Shown: positions 9,844 to 20,500, counted from the first letter of the stretch. The stretch: DNA of 64,000 nucleotides from Candidozyma auris (GCF_003013715.1 NC_072812.1:1116001-1180000), one strand, 5' to 3'. A program made the numbers and translations. The notes: generated by a model not told the origin, from the letters alone.

Positions 9844-9868
9844 GATCCGTCGATCCGTCCGAACGGAT
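9844..9868. promoter_or_regulatory. CSRE-like site within tandem GATCCGTC repeat
   Basis: GATCCGTC is repeated head-to-tail at 9844-9851 and 9852-9859. The bases 9847-9857 (CCGTCGATCCG) fit the carbon source-responsive element consensus CCRTYSRNCCG bound by Cat8/Sip4 in S. cerevisiae. ATCCGT (9853-9858) and ACGGAT (9863-9868) form an inverted pair. The site is about 1.15 kb from the PCK1 start, which is distant for yeast, so function is uncertain. Confidence 0.4.
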
Positions 9869-10025
9869 TCTCAACGGCTATGCTTCATTCAGTCTTTATC
9901 ACAAAGCTCCCTTGACGTGGGCTTTTACATCCCTGCCCCTCCGTAAAACGGCTCGAGGAGATGATGTGGAGGGGTCTTGGTGGGGCAATTTTTTTTTTTT
10001 ATTATTATTTTAATCAAAATTCTCC

Positions 10026-13010
10026 TCAGGTAGCATCCCCTAGGTTCACCTCTTCGCCACGATGCCTATCGTAGTATTTGTGATACATCTTCCATGGCTC
10101 AAACCCAATTGCTTTAATACCATTGAAGGATTTACCGTCCATGACCTCCACCATCATGCATGAGCTCATCCCATTCGAAGAGTTGATGTCACAGTAGTTG
10201 GATTTCAAGTACGTCACCGCTGAGCATATCAAACCAAACTTGAAAATCTCAGTGAGGTTGGAATAACTAGGGTCGATCACTGGCCCTACGATTCCCCCAA
10301 CCAATGCCTCCTTCTTGTAGCTGCCGGTCCCGAGGCAAGCCTCCTCGATGAAAGGATAGTATTTGGCGAGATTGCTTTTGTTGGTGAAGAGTATAATGCT
10401 CCCAATAACATTCTGGTTGCTGGGTTCAAGTGCGATGATGATTTTAGCTTCAAGAGCAGAATTGTTATCATAGTGACTCATTGCCTCGCGGTACAATTCT
10501 CGAATCCACCTATTATGAGTTTGTATGTCAGTCACTGATGGACTTTCATCGGGAGTATTAGAGCTGGATGACGACTCGGGCAGAAGTATCTCGTTATTTT
10601 GCGTCGTCCGGCCTACCAATGCTTCTAATTTGTCCATTTGCAGACAAATATCAAAACGCACACCAACGATCATCAATTCACGGAAAATTTTCTGTGGAAC
10701 CGACCAAGATGCAAGCTCCTTGAGTACCACAATGTGGGCTGGCCACAGCTTCGATGCCTCTGTTACATCCCAACCAACGTTGTGAAGAAACGACAGGTTA
10801 CGATCCTCAAAGCCTTGCTCCAAGAATACTGCCAAGGGGAACAGGCAGCCTAAGCTGACTGTTGAACAATTTTTCTCCTTAAGTAGATAGCGCATTGCAC
10901 GAAGATGAAGATTCTTGCCAATCAGTTGCATACGTTTTGTCTTATCCACCAACAAATACACGATTGAGCCTACTTTTTCTTCATCGGGATTCGCCTTAGA
11001 ACCCAAATCTTGTACCCAAGTGATTATGACTCCGTATATGATATTCAAGCTCGAGTTTCTGATCACAAAATGTCGTTGTGTGCTTGCATACGTGTGTAAG
11101 AATGAGACTAGAAGTCGAAATGAAGATTCGCTGAAGTTTGTCTGATTGCTCTTAAAAAGTTTTAAAAGCCCCCTCCAGTCTCTATGGCAATCGAAATCAT
11201 CCACGAGCCATTTTCGTTTGGGGGGTTGAGATCTTCGAGTCTTATCAGGCAGTTTGCCAGGACTTAGTGAGATCTTCCTTCTTTTGCTTCTATCAACAAC
11301 AAACTTTTTCTCACCAGGTATGCATCCCTGCGGTGTATAGGATCCCACTAGAGCGCCAACAAGCTCCTTGAGAACATTTTCAGTGTAATCATAACAACAA
11401 AGGTACGCTGATCCAATACTTTTATTGTAATAAAAGTCATAAGGTGACAGCGTGGCCACGATTATTAGCGGTTTCGACAAGTGAGCCCGACCTGACAGCA
11501 GCGAAAGTGACAGCGGGGATGCACCACATAGTATAGAGATGTATTTCACAATCCCTATTTGATACATGTTCCTAGAAGCCTCAGATGTAAACACTATCAC
11601 AGCTTTTGAGTTCTCTATGAGTGATTCATGAAGGTTGGTAAGACCATTAGCTGTGTAGGTGGTGTGAAGTACATGAGTGTTCTCAACTTCTGAGCTGTTT
11701 GCAAGCTCTTCTCCAAACTTTTGAAACACAGCTTCTCCAGGGTATAAATTCGTTTTAGCAGTACCTTCCAGTTGTGGATAAATTGGATTCAAAAGAGGTG
11801 ATAAAATTAAAATATTGTTATTTTCCTTGTCATCAAGGAACTGCGTTAACGGCAAGACACCCTCATAATCTCTAATAAGAGTTATTGAGCGCCTATACGC
11901 TGTTTCTGAAAGACTCTTGTGCTGCTTCCAGGCTTCCGGATAGGCGAGACCAAATAATGTAGGTTCAAAGGCGTTGCCGTCGGGAAAAATATCCTGCCAT
12001 TGAGGGAGACGCTTTTGCACGTTCTCAATACGGGCCAACGAGGCCGAGATTATATGCTCTTCAACCGTGCCATTTTTGAGGGCTGTGGAAATGGACTCGA
12101 TTGCTTCTATTTGAAGCTCGAAATCGTGACAGACCATGACCAAATCACAACCCGCTATCATTGCCAACATGACACCTTGACCTAGCCCAATAGAATGATA
12201 TAAAGCGTCCATCTCCAAGCATTCACTGATGACAAATCCTTTGAAACCGATTTCCTGTCGAAGTAGTTGATTGATGAGGATAGGCAGTAGGCAAGCATGA
12301 GTCTCGTCAGGCGATATAGTTGGAACTCCACAGCCAGCAGCAGAGATTCCATCTATAAGTCCTTCATTGATAAGTTGGGCGAAAGGCACCGAATTGAATC
12401 CTCTGATTTGATCCAATGAGTCTGTCATCATTGGGACCTCAAGTAGAGAGTCCACAGATGCGTTTCCAATGCCCGGAAAGTGTTTACCGACAGTAATAAG
12501 ACCACCGTCTTTGAGGCCCCTTGCAACCGCTTTGCCATATTTTGTCACCTCCTCGGTAGTTGTTCCGAAAGAGCGCACCAGCACTAGTTGATGCGATAGC
12601 TTTGTGATGACATCAAGCACGGGTCCCAAAATGATTGTGAACCCGATGTGACGTAGCTCTGTTGCCAATGCTTTCGACACTTCATATGCTAATTGAGTGT
12701 CGCCAGTTGCAGCCAATGCCATAGCACCAGGAAACTGAGTCAAATTCTGCGAGTCGAACAATGAATTGAGCATGCCTCCCTCCATATCTACAGAAAATAG
12801 CAAAGGATATTTATAGCCAGCGTCTTTGTAAGCAATGTATTGCAAGTCCCGAATGAGCTTGGACATCTGTTCCACCAGCTGAGCATTCTTCCTCAGAAGT
12901 ATCATTGTAGATACTTTGTATTTCACTATGAGCTGGTATGCTTGGGATGTGACGGTTGTTCCTTGGAACCCGCCGCATACAAGCTGGCCCAAAGCATTTT
13001 GGGGAATCAT
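10026..13010 (-). CDS. Fungal GH3 (beta-N-acetylhexosaminidase-like)-GNAT fusion protein
   Basis: This 994-residue protein joins an N-terminal glycoside hydrolase family 3 domain (about residues 1-350, beginning ALGQLVCGGFQGTT) to a C-terminal GNAT N-acetyltransferase domain (about 780-990, with the VGVRFDICLQMDKLEALVGR start). The GH3 part resembles NagZ-type beta-N-acetylglucosaminidases: DMEGG, QFPGAMALAAT, KHFPG and VISECLEMDAL can be read. It departs from bacterial NagZ at catalytic positions: GIG instead of GHG after KHFP, DSL instead of DSH, and Glu instead of Asp at the nucleophile. No signal peptide is seen, so it is probably intracellular. The frame extends upstream to 13130 only through non-ATG codons; the ATG at 13010 fits the domain start. 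Substrate is unknown; a role in recycling amino sugars is an inference. Confidence 0.75.
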   Translation of the reverse strand: MIPQNALGQLVCGGFQGTTVTSQAYQLIVKYKVSTMILLRKNAQLVEQMSKLIRDLQYIAYKDAGYKYPLLFSVDMEGGMLNSLFDSQNLTQFPGAMALAATGDTQLAYEVSKALATELRHIGFTIILGPVLDVITKLSHQLVLVRSFGTTTEEVTKYGKAVARGLKDGGLITVGKHFPGIGNASVDSLLEVPMMTDSLDQIRGFNSVPFAQLINEGLIDGISAAGCGVPTISPDETHACLLPILINQLLRQEIGFKGFVISECLEMDALYHSIGLGQGVMLAMIAGCDLVMVCHDFELQIEAIESISTALKNGTVEEHIISASLARIENVQKRLPQWQDIFPDGNAFEPTLFGLAYPEAWKQHKSLSETAYRRSITLIRDYEGVLPLTQFLDDKENNNILILSPLLNPIYPQLEGTAKTNLYPGEAVFQKFGEELANSSEVENTHVLHTTYTANGLTNLHESLIENSKAVIVFTSEASRNMYQIGIVKYISILCGASPLSLSLLSGRAHLSKPLIIVATLSPYDFYYNKSIGSAYLCCYDYTENVLKELVGALVGSYTPQGCIPGEKKFVVDRSKRRKISLSPGKLPDKTRRSQPPKRKWLVDDFDCHRDWRGLLKLFKSNQTNFSESSFRLLVSFLHTYASTQRHFVIRNSSLNIIYGVIITWVQDLGSKANPDEEKVGSIVYLLVDKTKRMQLIGKNLHLRAMRYLLKEKNCSTVSLGCLFPLAVFLEQGFEDRNLSFLHNVGWDVTEASKLWPAHIVVLKELASWSVPQKIFRELMIVGVRFDICLQMDKLEALVGRTTQNNEILLPESSSSSNTPDESPSVTDIQTHNRWIRELYREAMSHYDNNSALEAKIIIALEPSNQNVIGSIILFTNKSNLAKYYPFIEEACLGTGSYKKEALVGGIVGPVIDPSYSNLTEIFKFGLICSAVTYLKSNYCDINSSNGMSSCMMVEVMDGKSFNGIKAIGFEPWKMYHKYYDRHRGEEVNLGDAT

Positions 13011-13914
13011 AAGGAGATGTGGTGATTTTGTGTGGAGTTTCCAATGACTACTTTTACCTCGAAAACACCTGTGCTTGAATAAGCTGGGGCATACTGCACG
13101 AGAGGGTATCTGGGCATTGAAGTGGCTCAATTGGAGTTACAAAGAGATTACAATGTCAATGTTCAAAAATCTTTAAAAAGAAGAATAAAGAGAAGAGAAA
13201 GGGGCTAAGGGCTGGTAGCAAAATTGACATTTGTCTTTCATTGGTTTTCTGCTTCGCTGATGTTGAGTACATCTCCTGCTATGACCTGCCTCGCAAGATC
13301 TCAAGAATCTACTTGGTAGGCATAAAGTACACACTTCTTTCTCTCAGAATTAAAAGCAATGATGTACGTCAGAAAGCCTCCACTACTTTTTCCTTTTTTT
13401 TTTTTATTTTGCTACACTGAAACACCACTAAAGATAAAGAACATGCATCGTGCTCACTACTTTCGTAGCTCTGCATTCGCAGCCATTACTGACCTGAAAC
13501 GCAGTCATTCACCACCTCAAGAAAACCAAGCTGTTTTTGTAGGATATGCAATTTTTGGATCATCGAAACTTATCATCTCATGATTTAATTGATTAAGTAC
13601 GCTAATTTATTTTTACTTTATACATATTTTTCTTTCTTAAGCTCTCAATGTACTCTCATCGACCCTGCGCTAAATGTCCGCGTATTTTGCAACCATTTGG
13701 CTACTTACATCTTATCATAGAAATGTGACGTACAACCATAAATCGAAATTAGAAAGCCCTAAATTGTACTGCTACAAAATCAATTATCTAGAAACCTGAA
13801 TAGCCGCTTCCTTCTTCTCTTCATAGGCTGCTACTCTTTGTCACCCTACTCTCTACAGGTATCTTAATCGCATACATTTCGCGTCTTCACTTTCGCTCTG
13901 TCCCCAGGGATGCA
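13011..13914. promoter_or_regulatory. Divergent promoter between GH3-GNAT gene and YEN1
   Basis: A 0.9-kb region with T-rich tracts (near 13388-13410) and a TTCGCAGCCA element at 13476-13485, the reverse complement of the TGGCTGCGAA motif repeated elsewhere in the window. No gene is supported. Confidence 0.5.
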
Positions 13915-13924
13915 ATGGGTATAG
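13910..13924 (+). other. Minimal uORF overlapping the YEN1 start codon
   Basis: ATG CAA TGG GTA TAG (Met-Gln-Trp-Val-stop) begins five bases before the YEN1 ATG and ends inside codons 2-4 of YEN1, in a different frame. If the leader includes it, scanning ribosomes meet it first. The effect is unknown. Confidence 0.45.
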
Positions 13925-16137
13925 CTGATCTATGGCCTGTCGTGAGTCCAGCATGCGATCCTAGGGTGCCATTCCCCATATTCTTGTCCAAATTTATAGA
14001 TGATCATGGCAGACCGCCCCGATTTGCCATCGACGCTTACATGTTCATGTTCTACTCACAGCTACCAGATGCCAATCCAGAGGATCAAGTGATTCAGGAA
14101 AGAGTGATTCGTAACTTCATGGCGAAGCTATTCTATTTTGTTCAGCACAATGTCTCGTTTGTCGTTGTGTTTGATGGCAAATTCAAGCCCAGCAAGCTAC
14201 GGCACGGCCACATCCCCCAAATACCTGGGTCAGTGAACTACGATGAGATCCTACATCATTTTCATAGGGTGCACTCTTCCAATTACAGCGAAGGGCTGCT
14301 GCTTGTGGAGAGACTAAAAAAAATTCTACAGAGAAATTGCATGGATATTGTTCAGGCACCTGGAGAAGCTGAGGCCGAATGTGCGTGGCTACAGAAGCTT
14401 GGTGTAGTGGACTACGTAATCTCGGACGACTCAGATACACTTGTTTTCGGAGCTACTAAGATGATTCGTCTTTTCAATCGTGTTAAGTATATGAATGAGG
14501 AGGGTAAGCCCGTCTTGAGTAACACAGACTATTATGTGACTCCCGTGTACATGGATAAGGTGACAGAGGTTACAGGCTTAGACAAGAACAGGATGGTATT
14601 ACTTGCAGTTCTTCGAGGCGGTGACTACTCTACTGGTGCTGAAGGTATAGGAATTACTCGTGCCAAAGAAATAGCTTTGTGTGGCACGAACTTACTATCT
14701 AGTCTCCCTAGAAAATCAACGCAGGACTTTGGTTCTCTTCCGGACTTTTCCAAGATGTTTGTCGAGACTTTTGTTGATCAAGAGAAGGCGCAAGCTCTAT
14801 CGTTGCAGAATCACAAGTCACTCAAACTGGAGCTTGATCGTGCTGACAGTTTGAGAGCATTCAACAAATACTTGGACTCATTTTTGAGAGAACAACATAA
14901 GGATGTGTTTGGTCGTCTGACCACAATGAAGAGTGAGGTCAAGGTGGACGATTACTATGCGTTACTTTACTTTTTTCCTCTAGTGAACAGAAAAGTCTTC
15001 AAGTTCACTCCGTTTTCGACAAGTTTTGGAGAGCTTAAAGCAATTGATGATGATATGCCTGGACTCACTCCCAATGACTCCACTCAAACTGTCAAAAGAT
15101 ACAACTACGTTTGTGATCCCGGAGATATTGGGGAACTGATAGTGAAGCAAGGAAAGTTCATATTTGTTGGAAAGGGCAGAGGAGTCACGTTGAAGGTGAA
15201 CGAGTATGCTCTTCCACGAGAGAGGAAGTTCAATCTCAAGTCCTTCGCACTTAAACTTCTTAAATCTTCGAAGGTGAGGTCGGAAATTATCCTTGCGAGA
15301 TCAAGGATTGTTGATGGTGAACATTTAGGTGTCTTGAAATTCCAGAGAACTAGACTACACGACAAGGTGTACTTGGTGACGAAGAATAGCATACACGATA
15401 CAGCTTCCCCGAGCGACATCAATGGCGATGCAATAGGTGACGATCAAGACAATCAGGATCCCGATGCTCTCATCCAACAAGTCGACAATGATGACGAAGA
15501 TAAATTGATTGAAGTTTTAGTTACCATGAACTCTATACGCTTGGTAGCCCCTGACGTCGTCAAGGAATTTGAAAGGAGACAATTGATCGAGCAGCGACGA
15601 AAATCTCCAAGTAAAAAGAAATACTCGCCGCAGAAGACGACTCTTGATCGAATTTGGCCAGAGCTATCACCAACAAAGAATAGACCTCAATCGGTCAAGG
15701 TAATCAACGTTGATGACGACACGGTGGAACATGAAAGTCCAATTAAAACGAAGTCAACGTCTTCTCCCTACAAAAAGAGATCACCAAGGAAACAGACTTT
15801 AAGTGAAAAATATGAAATCAATCCAAATCAAGTTCCTGTTACAGCATTTTTCCAGCAGAGGAAGGACCCCTTTGTTGAAACACGGTCACTTTTTGTCACA
15901 GATGATGACAGTGGGAGTGATAATGATGCCAAGATTGAGAAGAACTACATGAAAATGAAAAACATCATTGCAGATGGTCCCAAATTGGCCGAGGGCACCG
16001 CTGTAAAAGCACCCGTTGAGTCGCGGCTCAGTTCACCAGAGCTGAGTCCATCAAAGAAATCACGCATGAATCTTTCCCCGGATACTTCACCGATGAAAGC
16101 AAAAAAAATACCAACGAAAAAGGATCCCTTCCTCTAA
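13915..16137 (+). CDS. YEN1: Holliday-junction resolvase Yen1 (GEN1/XPG family nuclease)
   Basis: The 740-residue product has the Rad2/XPG nuclease fold: N domain from MGIADLW with the active-site Asp in FAIDAYMF (about 40), VVFDGKFKP (about 84-92), and the XPG-I acidic cluster APGEAEAECAWL (148-159) plus SDDSDTLVFG (170-179). Yen1 cuts four-way and flap junctions late in mitosis to finish recombination. A 740-residue length and MGIADLW start fit Yen1 better than Rad27 or Exo1. The C-terminal third is disordered and basic and contains eight S-P-x-K Cdk consensus sites (SPSK, SPQK, SPTK, SPIK, SPYK, SPRK, SPSK, SPMK), matching the known inhibition of Yen1 by Cdk1 phosphorylation. A four-codon uORF overlaps the start. 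It is followed at 146 bp by RRD1 on the same strand. Confidence 0.82.
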   Translation: MGIADLWPVVSPACDPRVPFPIFLSKFIDDHGRPPRFAIDAYMFMFYSQLPDANPEDQVIQERVIRNFMAKLFYFVQHNVSFVVVFDGKFKPSKLRHGHIPQIPGSVNYDEILHHFHRVHSSNYSEGLLLVERLKKILQRNCMDIVQAPGEAEAECAWLQKLGVVDYVISDDSDTLVFGATKMIRLFNRVKYMNEEGKPVLSNTDYYVTPVYMDKVTEVTGLDKNRMVLLAVLRGGDYSTGAEGIGITRAKEIALCGTNLLSSLPRKSTQDFGSLPDFSKMFVETFVDQEKAQALSLQNHKSLKLELDRADSLRAFNKYLDSFLREQHKDVFGRLTTMKSEVKVDDYYALLYFFPLVNRKVFKFTPFSTSFGELKAIDDDMPGLTPNDSTQTVKRYNYVCDPGDIGELIVKQGKFIFVGKGRGVTLKVNEYALPRERKFNLKSFALKLLKSSKVRSEIILARSRIVDGEHLGVLKFQRTRLHDKVYLVTKNSIHDTASPSDINGDAIGDDQDNQDPDALIQQVDNDDEDKLIEVLVTMNSIRLVAPDVVKEFERRQLIEQRRKSPSKKKYSPQKTTLDRIWPELSPTKNRPQSVKVINVDDDTVEHESPIKTKSTSSPYKKRSPRKQTLSEKYEINPNQVPVTAFFQQRKDPFVETRSLFVTDDDSGSDNDAKIEKNYMKMKNIIADGPKLAEGTAVKAPVESRLSSPELSPSKKSRMNLSPDTSPMKAKKIPTKKDPFL

Positions 16138-16282
16138 GCTTGAGGGAACTAGTGATTAGAAGCGGTGCTGCACAAAACACTGAGGGCAAATATTGTTGTT
16201 GTTTCTGCATATAACCCATATCAGCTTTTGTAACGCTGCAGTCGAGACTTGGAAAACCTACAACAAGTGAAGTTTTCCAATT

Positions 16283-17509
16283 ATGCCTCCCAAGTTCTCT
16301 GCACCGGTAAAGTGCATATATGACGCCTCCGATTTAGACAATTTCAAGAACTCGATCGCCTACGAAAGGCTACACAATATAATCAATCTTGTCGTGCAAA
16401 AAGTCAAAGGTACTTCTTTGCCAAAGAATGTATTTGATATATCCTTGGTTACTCGAAGCGCCACAATAAGTAACAGCTCGACCAACGATGACAATCAGTT
16501 TAATCATTATAATGAGTCCACTCGCACAGTACTAAGGATTCTCAAGTCTTTTAATACTTTGATTGATGACACCCCTCCTCTACAAGGGCCCAGGAGATTT
16601 GGAAACTTGGCAAGGAGAGATTGGCAAGAAAAGGTTGAGGCTTGTGCTGGTTCACATCTTCAATTAATTACAAGTGACAAGGGACTTCAGGAAGAACTTC
16701 TGTACTACTTACTCAACGCGTTTGGGTCGTCTGTCAGACTCGATTATGGTTCAGGTCATGAGCTTTCTTTCGTTGCCTTCATTGGTGGTCTTATCGAATT
16801 CAAGATACTCGACATTGCTAGCATTGAAGCTGTTGAGCTTCTAACCATATTCGCCAAGTACTTTGATTTGGCTCGTCGTTTGATCTTGGTTTACAGCCTA
16901 GAGCCTGCTGGGTCTCATGGAGTTTGGGGTCTTGACGATCACTTTCATTTTGCTTACATTATAGGTGCAGCCCAGTTCAATGTTGATGGTACCAGTAAGC
17001 AGTACATTCCGCCGGTTCAGCAAGTTCTTTCATCCCTAACCATCGAGGACTTTAAGGAGACGAATTTTTATGTGAATGCTATTGCATTCATATTTAAGAT
17101 TAAGCTGGGTCCTTTCAACGAGCATTCTCCTATCCTACATGATATTCACAAGACGGTGAGTCTATGGTCCAAGGTATTATCTGGTTTGCTAAAAATGTAT
17201 GAGATTGAAGTTTTGGGTAAGTTTCCAGTTGTGCAACACTTTTGGTTTGGCGCAGGTTTATACCCTTGGGTTGACGCTGAAAGCAGGAAGATGCTTCCTG
17301 TCAAAGACATACAAGAACTGAAGCAGGAAGAAAACGACACTTTACCGGGGCTAATTAATGGATTCTCCGGACAAAAGACTACGTCAACGACTATATCATT
17401 AACAGGAGCACCTTGGGCACGCCAAAGTTCGAGAACTGGCCCCTCTCCTGTTCCACGTAGGGGTCCACAACCGCCAGTGAATAGAACCCAAGAACCTCGT
17501 AAGCGGTAA
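16283..17509 (+). CDS. RRD1: PP2A phosphatase activator (PTPA), Rrd1-type peptidyl-prolyl isomerase
   Basis: The 408-residue protein belongs to the PTPA family, which reactivates PP2A-like phosphatases (Sit4, Pph21/22, Pph3) and has prolyl isomerase activity. Family signatures are intact: PRRFGNLARRDW (103-114), YGSGHELSF (155-163) and GSHGVWGLDDH (210-220). The N-terminus (FSAPVKCIYDASDLDNFKNS) resembles Rrd1 rather than Rrd2. A C-terminal tail of about 50 residues rich in Pro, Arg, Ser and Thr extends beyond the catalytic domain, as in Rrd1. The stop codon is only 8 bp from the stop codon of the convergent LTN1 gene, so the two transcripts must overlap at their 3' ends. Confidence 0.85.
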   Translation: MPPKFSAPVKCIYDASDLDNFKNSIAYERLHNIINLVVQKVKGTSLPKNVFDISLVTRSATISNSSTNDDNQFNHYNESTRTVLRILKSFNTLIDDTPPLQGPRRFGNLARRDWQEKVEACAGSHLQLITSDKGLQEELLYYLLNAFGSSVRLDYGSGHELSFVAFIGGLIEFKILDIASIEAVELLTIFAKYFDLARRLILVYSLEPAGSHGVWGLDDHFHFAYIIGAAQFNVDGTSKQYIPPVQQVLSSLTIEDFKETNFYVNAIAFIFKIKLGPFNEHSPILHDIHKTVSLWSKVLSGLLKMYEIEVLGKFPVVQHFWFGAGLYPWVDAESRKMLPVKDIQELKQEENDTLPGLINGFSGQKTTSTTISLTGAPWARQSSRTGPSPVPRRGPQPPVNRTQEPRKR

Positions 17510-17517
17510 CTTTAGTA

Positions 17518-20500
17518 CTAAGCTCTTGAGATCCGGAAATTGAATGCTGAACGACACAATGGACATGTACTGCTTCCTGAGCTTTTAAACCACTTATAAA
17601 GACACGCTGCGTGAAATTTGTTCAGACATGTTTGACAGTTCTTGGAGGGCAATGAATGATCTTGATGCAAAATAGAATAGCAAATTGCGCATTCCTCGAA
17701 ACCAGAAAAGTGTAGACTGACGTTTCTGTTGAAAAGCTCAATGCAGTCGATGATTGAGCCATTAGTGAGAGAGACAACCCTTTGCGACGCCAACAACCAA
17801 GCTTTCCATTGATTTTCCTTCACACCCAAACGCAATGGACCCAGAACCATTACGTTAGAGAGAGGGAAGGATTCAGGGATCTTGACCACCATCTCCATTT
17901 TCTGCTCATCGATGATATAAATTGTACGAATCTCATTGGTGATCTTGTTTACCTTGATTGTGAGATTTTCGTCCTTTTGAGTAAGTTTCGACTTAGCCTG
18001 CTCCACTTCATTGAGCATCTTCGATATTATCAACGGAGAAACGAACTTGATAGAAAATTTTTCAATTTGTCTTTTCAACTGAAGGTCTCGAAGTTCGCTG
18101 AACCATTGTTGGCAATATGATCCCAAATATTGAAGACACCTAAAGTATAAATGAACAAGAACAAACTTCATCTCATAAAGTGTGTCCTCACCAGGACAAC
18201 CTTGTAGGATCGAATACTCCGCTATTGAGTATCTCGTAGAGTCAAGTCTCAGAACCTTGTCCAAGCTGTCGTCCACCAAAGTTCTCAAAAACTTTGAGTC
18301 CGTGAGATCGACATGATCAAAGATAACGTTCAACAAATGCTCAATGCACTGACTCTCTTTAAGCTGAGAAATGTAGTCAGTTCTGATACCATATGTAGAA
18401 CCCTTGAAATATGCAAATATTAATAGCCAGCTCCACAAGTACGATGTTGCTCTCCATTCCTCTCCTTTCTCAGACAATAATTCTAGATCTTCATTGAAAC
18501 TCGCGACGTATTTTACAAGTTGCATAGGCAACTTTGCTTGCACCAAATTATCCTGTGAGTCGCTGAGATTGGCTTTGTTAAGTTGATATTCGACAACAAA
18601 GTCGTCCCGAGATGAGATGACGTCTTTTTCTAATAGATTAGCCGAGAGTCTCTGCATGTCCACAAAGTGAGAGCTTTGTAAAACCTTCAAAAACTTTTCT
18701 GAATTATTTGAAATGACGGTATCGGAGATACTTGCGACGCTTAAGAGCCTTCGCAACAGCTCATTTGTCATACGCACAGGCTGGTTATTTATGGAAGAAT
18801 TGAAATTCTCAATATCTTCATTGAGAATAAGGTCAACTAATTCCTCGGTCACGGATTCTCTGGCCTCTTTCCACGCGTCTTGAAGGCTGGACTTTTTGAA
18901 TAAAGTGGTGCAAAGCTTGATTGTGAAAAATCGTATACCAATATTCCTTACCTCGACTTGAGCAGAGCTCAAGTTGTTTAAAGCCAAGTCAAACGCAATA
19001 TCCCACGTCTTATCAGGAACGAATTTGGAATCAAGAATTAGCAAGTGGGAGAAAAAGACCGCTAGCAAGCTTCTTACCGACAAGAATTCATCGGAATACG
19101 CAATATCTGAATCCAACCACTGCATTAAATGACTAATGAGCATTCCTAATTTGTGTTGCGGTATTAGTTCGTAGTCAGGGTATTCGTCAGTGTCGACAAC
19201 AAGAAAATTCGTTGCTAAAGATAACCACACTTTACCCAAATCAAGTATATCCTGAGATGATTTGACACCCAAGATTTCTGCAAAAACGTAGTTTCTCATC
19301 CTGTCGAAGGTCTTAGAGACACCAATGAACTTAGCCGCTGATGTGAGATAGACCGACAAGAGTAGTGGTTGATTCACGAGCCTCGCAGTTTTAACATCTA
19401 GTGCCTCAAACTCATTGGGTGACATGCCATCGAAAGTGGATGAGAGAACTCTGGTTAAATAACGGGCGCAGTATAACTGGTGAATAGAATAAGGTCCCTT
19501 ATCGACGAGCCTTTCTATGATGCGCTGCTCAGCAGTTGACTTCGGCGAGTCGTTGAAAAGACCATTAGTGGATGCCTTCGTTGCAAACAAGTGTTGAGCA
19601 AGGACATCATCCAATTTTGCTCTCATTAGCAAGGCGTCAGGAACTTGATCTGTCTCATTTCTCAAAAATAAATAGTCGTGGAGATATTCACTTGTCAAAA
19701 GTGCAAGAATTATGATCTCAGAAGAAGGCGATTGAGTCGAGCCTATTACTTCTCTCAAGATGATTGCTAATTTAACTATCACCTTCTTTCCCTGAAGGGA
19801 TGCTTCGGACAGGCTGTATTGGCTGGCTAAGTACACATTCTGATGTAGCGGGTTGGATATAGCGATGGAGTTTAGATCGATGGACTCAATCAATCGATGT
19901 ACAAGATTGTTGACATCATTCAAGGGAAAGTACTCGGGATGCTCTTTAAATATTGATGCTAATTCATCGATATTCCATTCATCCAGAATAATGTTCTCCG
20001 ACAAGATATTAGCCACGAAAGCATCATCATTGACAAGAGACAAAAATGAAGACAAGGTTCTTGAATTTGAGGTCTGCAATCCTGCGGTGATTATTTGACG
20101 TAGGTGACCTCTGGATTCTTCGCCAAGATTGTCTAATTTTGTGTTCGTCGAGACCACTGACTCCAAGAAGTCATTGGGTTTTTCGTGAACGGATGGCGAT
20201 GCGAGTAGATTGCGAAGTATAGCCGGATCATCAATGTAGTTGAAGAGCAATCCGGAATCACTTGATGAGACCTCAGTTCTTGACAATTTCTCCAAATACT
20301 CGCGTACATGGGGGACGCTTTTCTCGTCCAAACTCTTGGCCTTGTTGAGAAGAGCTAAAAGCTTCGGAAGCGCCTCTTTAGCATCACTCAGGACCTTGAT
20401 GAATACATCGTCGATCAATTTGTTAAGGTCAACCCAGCCCACATTCTCATCAAGTAGAATACGGAGGACCTCAAATGGGAGATCGATGAAATTTGATGTA

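Larger units (their letters stand above)
8696..10025. promoter_or_regulatory. 1.3-kb PCK1 promoter region / 3' flank of GH3-GNAT gene
   Basis: No gene is supported here. TATATA lies at 8771-8776, about 80 bp before the PCK1 start. AGTGTGCCCGGGAC occurs twice (8843-8856, 8897-8910). A tandem GATCCGTC repeat at 9844-9859 contains a CSRE match. The far end is T-rich (around 9989-10005) and probably carries the terminator of the GH3-GNAT gene. A 121-codon ATG frame (9163-9528, minus) has no recognisable features. Confidence 0.6.

Noticed and set aside
13011..13130. 40-residue N-terminal extension of the GH3-GNAT protein
   Set aside because: It would need a TTG start; the ATG at 13010 precedes the domain directly.
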